64,000 nt of DNA, taken from IMG/VR virus record IMGVR_UViG_3300011113_000123, positions 93,581 through 157,580 of that record, one strand, 5' to 3'. Both the position numbers and the translations under genes were made by a program. Position 1 is the stretch's first letter. Every line of letters starts with the position of its first letter. This document shows positions 61,685 to 64,000 of this stretch, piece by piece. The stretch is from a virus. The notes under the pieces were generated by a model that saw only the letters and a list, made by a program, of their open reading frames with translations, was not told where the DNA came from and did not search any database.

Positions 61685-64000
61685 TGGCTATCGCAGGATC
61701 AGAAGAGATATTCAAAAAGATTTCTTCGCAAATCGATACTCAGTTCCCTGGGTTCGTGCGCGAGGAAGGTCCTCAATTCGTCGCGTTCCTACGCGCATAC
61801 TTTGAATACATGGAGCAAAACGGTAAAGCTACACATGCAGCCCGTTCTCTTCGTGACAATCAGGACATCGATAGGACCGTTGACTCTTTCGTAGAGTATT
61901 TCCGCAAACAGTTTATGCTGAACATTCCTAAGAACGTTCTTGCTGATAAACGTTTGCTGACTAAGCATATCCGCGAGTTTTATCGTACTCGCGGCTCGCA
62001 AGAGTCATATCGTTTCCTATTTCGTGCGCTGTTCAATCAGGAAATTGATTTCTATTATCCTGGCGATGACATCCTTCGCGCGTCTGATGGTCGTTGGGTG
62101 CAGGAAACGCGTCTTCGTGTTGGTTCTCCATCAAACATCAATCCTAGAACGTTAGAAGGAAAACGTATTCGTGGTGTTACTTCTGGAGCCACTGCGTTCG
62201 TAGAAGATATCGTAGCGACTGAGGCTCTTGGTCTTTTGGTCTATGATATGACAGTTCGAAATGTGGCAGGATTGTTTATCGACGGCGAGCGAATCGTTAA
62301 TGTTGATAATACTAACCAGTTCACTACAGTCAATTCTCAAGTTGGTTCTATTATTGATCTAGACGTAGTTGACGGTGGTGCGTTTCACAATCTAGGCGAT
62401 AGAGTACAAATCAGTGGTGCAGGTTCAACTGAAGATGCGACAGCTCTAATTACAGAAGTAACAAACAGAAGCGCAGTCACATTAAAAATCGCAAAGGCTG
62501 GATCTGGGTACACAAAAGAGTTTTCTCGTCTAGTAATTACAGGTGGTAATGGCGTAGGCCTAGAAGCTAAGATCGAATCGTATACGTCACAGCCAATCGC
62601 AGGGCTTTCTATTAATACAGATATCATTGGACCGATGAGAAATGTTCCATTGAACACTCCATCGTTCTTCGTTCGTCGTGGCGCAAACACAGCTAGAGTT
62701 GCGAACAAACTAACAGGCACTGTAGCGACTTCAACAGTTTCTAATACGATCACAGGAACGGGAACTGCATTCACAACTCAGCTTGTTGTAGGTGATATCG
62801 TTCGTATTATTGGTGTGGCTAATACGGCTCGTGTTCATTCAATTACAAATGCTACTTCATTTGTTTCTACGTTTACTCCTTTCCAGAACGTAACTGGCGC
62901 AAACGCATATATCAAGCTGGCTGGAGCTAACGTTAGCTCAAGACTTGTTACGGCGCTAACATTTAGCAACACAGCACTTTTCTCGATCAATGCAATCACG
63001 TTGATCAATCCAGGTCGAGGATATAGCACATCTCTACCTACAGTTACGGTTGTAGATGATTTCATCAAAAGATTGAATTTATCTGATGGTTTTGGTAACA
63101 TCTTGGGTAACAATGCGGTTATCATAGCCAATAATGCTCCAGGTACGATTACTAAACTGCGCGTCACATCTTCTGGTGCTAATTTCAATAAGTACGAAGA
63201 CGCGATTGTTTTTAACTCAACACAATCGAATGCTGCGTTCGTAGAAACACAAAGTAGTTCATTTGCTAACGGAAGTTCAAGCTCTCGATATCTTAATCGT
63301 AAGAAAACGTTTTCTGCAACTGGTAAAGCCAAACCGTCAGGATTCGTTTCGTTCCCAGGTCGATATATCGATACGAAAGGTTTCCTGAGCTGGAATAACA
63401 GACTGCAAGATAACTTCTACTATCAGGAGTTTTCTTACGTTATCCGCGTCGATAAGATGCTCAGCAAGTATCGCGACATCATTAAAGCTGTGTTGCATCC
63501 TGCTGGCGCGAAGATGTTTGGTGATTACATCATCACGTCTTCAGCGAACGTAGTTATTACTCTAATCGACGAAGCACCAAGCGTTTCTCGAGGTGTTTCT
63601 ACGGAAATCATTTCTGCGACCGCTACGCATACTGCGACTGCTACATTCAGTGCAGGAATGTCTGTAACAGAAAGTATCACTGCTACAGAATCGCTGATCG
63701 GGACTTTTAATGCTAACACAGCTATAGTTGAGGCGATCACTTCAACAGAAACTTCGAGCGCGACATTTAACGCCAGCGGAATCGCTACTGAAGCAGCAAC
63801 TTCAACAGAATCTGTCAATGCGACATTTAACGCCAACACTTCTATCACTGAAGCTGCTACTACAACAGAAACTGCTGTCGGAACGTTCACAGCTAACACT
63901 GCAAGAGTTGAATCAATTACAGTTGCAGCTGCTGAAAACGCAACATATGATGCCAATACAGCTATAACAGAATCTGTTACCACGACTGAACTACAACAGG
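61684..64000 (+). CDS. Large baseplate/fibre structural protein (partial, 3' end outside)
   Basis: The frame stays open to the right edge (772 codons seen). MAIAGSEEIFKKISSQIDTQ and FVAFLRAYFEYMEQNGKATH, TKHIREFYRTRGSQESYRFL, FRALFNQEIDFYYPGDDI are an N-terminal domain shared with large wedge proteins of T4-like cyanophages. The middle is beta-rich (LDVVDGGAFHNLGDRVQISG). From ~63600 the sequence is a tandem repeat of about 20 residues. It takes the place of gp7/gp8 in T4 gene order; exact homology is uncertain. Confidence 0.65.
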   Translation, partial: MAIAGSEEIFKKISSQIDTQFPGFVREEGPQFVAFLRAYFEYMEQNGKATHAARSLRDNQDIDRTVDSFVEYFRKQFMLNIPKNVLADKRLLTKHIREFYRTRGSQESYRFLFRALFNQEIDFYYPGDDILRASDGRWVQETRLRVGSPSNINPRTLEGKRIRGVTSGATAFVEDIVATEALGLLVYDMTVRNVAGLFIDGERIVNVDNTNQFTTVNSQVGSIIDLDVVDGGAFHNLGDRVQISGAGSTEDATALITEVTNRSAVTLKIAKAGSGYTKEFSRLVITGGNGVGLEAKIESYTSQPIAGLSINTDIIGPMRNVPLNTPSFFVRRGANTARVANKLTGTVATSTVSNTITGTGTAFTTQLVVGDIVRIIGVANTARVHSITNATSFVSTFTPFQNVTGANAYIKLAGANVSSRLVTALTFSNTALFSINAITLINPGRGYSTSLPTVTVVDDFIKRLNLSDGFGNILGNNAVIIANNAPGTITKLRVTSSGANFNKYEDAIVFNSTQSNAAFVETQSSSFANGSSSSRYLNRKKTFSATGKAKPSGFVSFPGRYIDTKGFLSWNNRLQDNFYYQEFSYVIRVDKMLSKYRDIIKAVLHPAGAKMFGDYIITSSANVVITLIDEAPSVSRGVSTEIISATATHTATATFSAGMSVTESITATESLIGTFNANTAIVEAITSTETSSATFNASGIATEAATSTESVNATFNANTSITEAATTTETAVGTFTANTARVESITVAAAENATYDANTAITESVTTTELQQ
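63600..64000 (+). repeat. 60-base tandem repeat in the terminal structural gene
   Basis: At least six imperfect copies of a 60-base unit encoding about 20 residues of the type TFNANTAIVEAITSTETSSA, continuing past the window edge. Probably forms an extended beta-solenoid or shaft. Confidence 0.75.

Noticed and set aside
62835-63332. Minus-strand open frame of 165 codons, and a similar one at 63525-63983
   Set aside because: Mirror frames of the plus-strand structural gene; the second merely reflects the tandem repeat.

Overview
The window is a gene-dense piece of a large T4-type myovirus (tailed dsDNA phage) that most likely infects an alphaproteobacterium, probably of the Rhizobiales. T4-type genes visible in sequence are rnh, dNMP kinase, gp33, gp59, gp32, gp4, gp53, gp54, gp48, gp27, gp5, gp25, gp26, gp51 and gp6. 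Three things point to an alphaproteobacterial host: a two-piece, circularly permuted tmRNA with an ANDN-type tag; a tRNA-His with A73 and no G-1; and a Bax-inhibitor-1/YccA protein of the alphaproteobacterial kind. No integrase or repressor is visible, so a lytic phage is likely.

Layout. 1-5.9 kb: surface and auxiliary genes (GT2 end, LpxH-like phosphoesterase, GIY-YIG nuclease, methyltransferase, BI-1, two GT8-like transferases, KpsS-like transferase, AdoMet decarboxylase). 5.9-14 kb: 28 ordinary tRNA genes plus two abnormal ones, interspersed with short promoters, an outer-membrane barrel protein, an H1-like basic protein, a gp88-family protein, an ArfA-like ribosome-rescue ORF, a thermonuclease and about 400 bases of hairpin-rich noncoding DNA. 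With the lone Gln(TTG) tRNA at 40.5 kb, the tRNAs cover all 20 amino acids. 14-27.6 kb: radical-SAM enzyme, prolyl-hydroxylase-like enzyme, RNase H, MazG, and a TET/JBP-type dioxygenase followed by a nucleotidyltransferase-kinase fusion, a HAD phosphatase and a TAGT-like glycosyltransferase (a likely base-hypermodification cassette). 27.6-37.9 kb: many small early-type ORFs, dNMP kinase, a GGQ-less release-factor-like protein, a phosphoesterase and ThyX. 38-45.6 kb: PhoH, a Cas4/MGME1-like exonuclease, the split tmRNA with an HNH endonuclease in its spacer, KdsA, gp33, gp59 and gp32, closed by a strong terminator. 45.6-52.75 kb (minus strand): structural genes including a 918-aa protein with three cell-wall-lytic domains. 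52.8-64 kb (plus strand): baseplate genes, ending in a partial gene with a 60-base tandem repeat.

Regulation. Sixteen sites match TTGACA-N17-TANNNT, nearly all directly upstream of a gene. In six cases (five of these plus one N18 site) the upstream gene's TGA stop lies inside the -35 box. T4-like late promoters (TATAAATA) precede gp48 and the HNH gene, consistent with the gp33 coactivator.

The themes are takeover of translation (full tRNA set, tmRNA, ArfA-like and release-factor-like proteins), remodelling of the cell surface (LpxH-, KdsA- and KpsS-like proteins, glycosyltransferases, outer-membrane protein) and DNA modification (TET/TAGT cassette). All functions are inferred from motifs read by eye; no database search was run.
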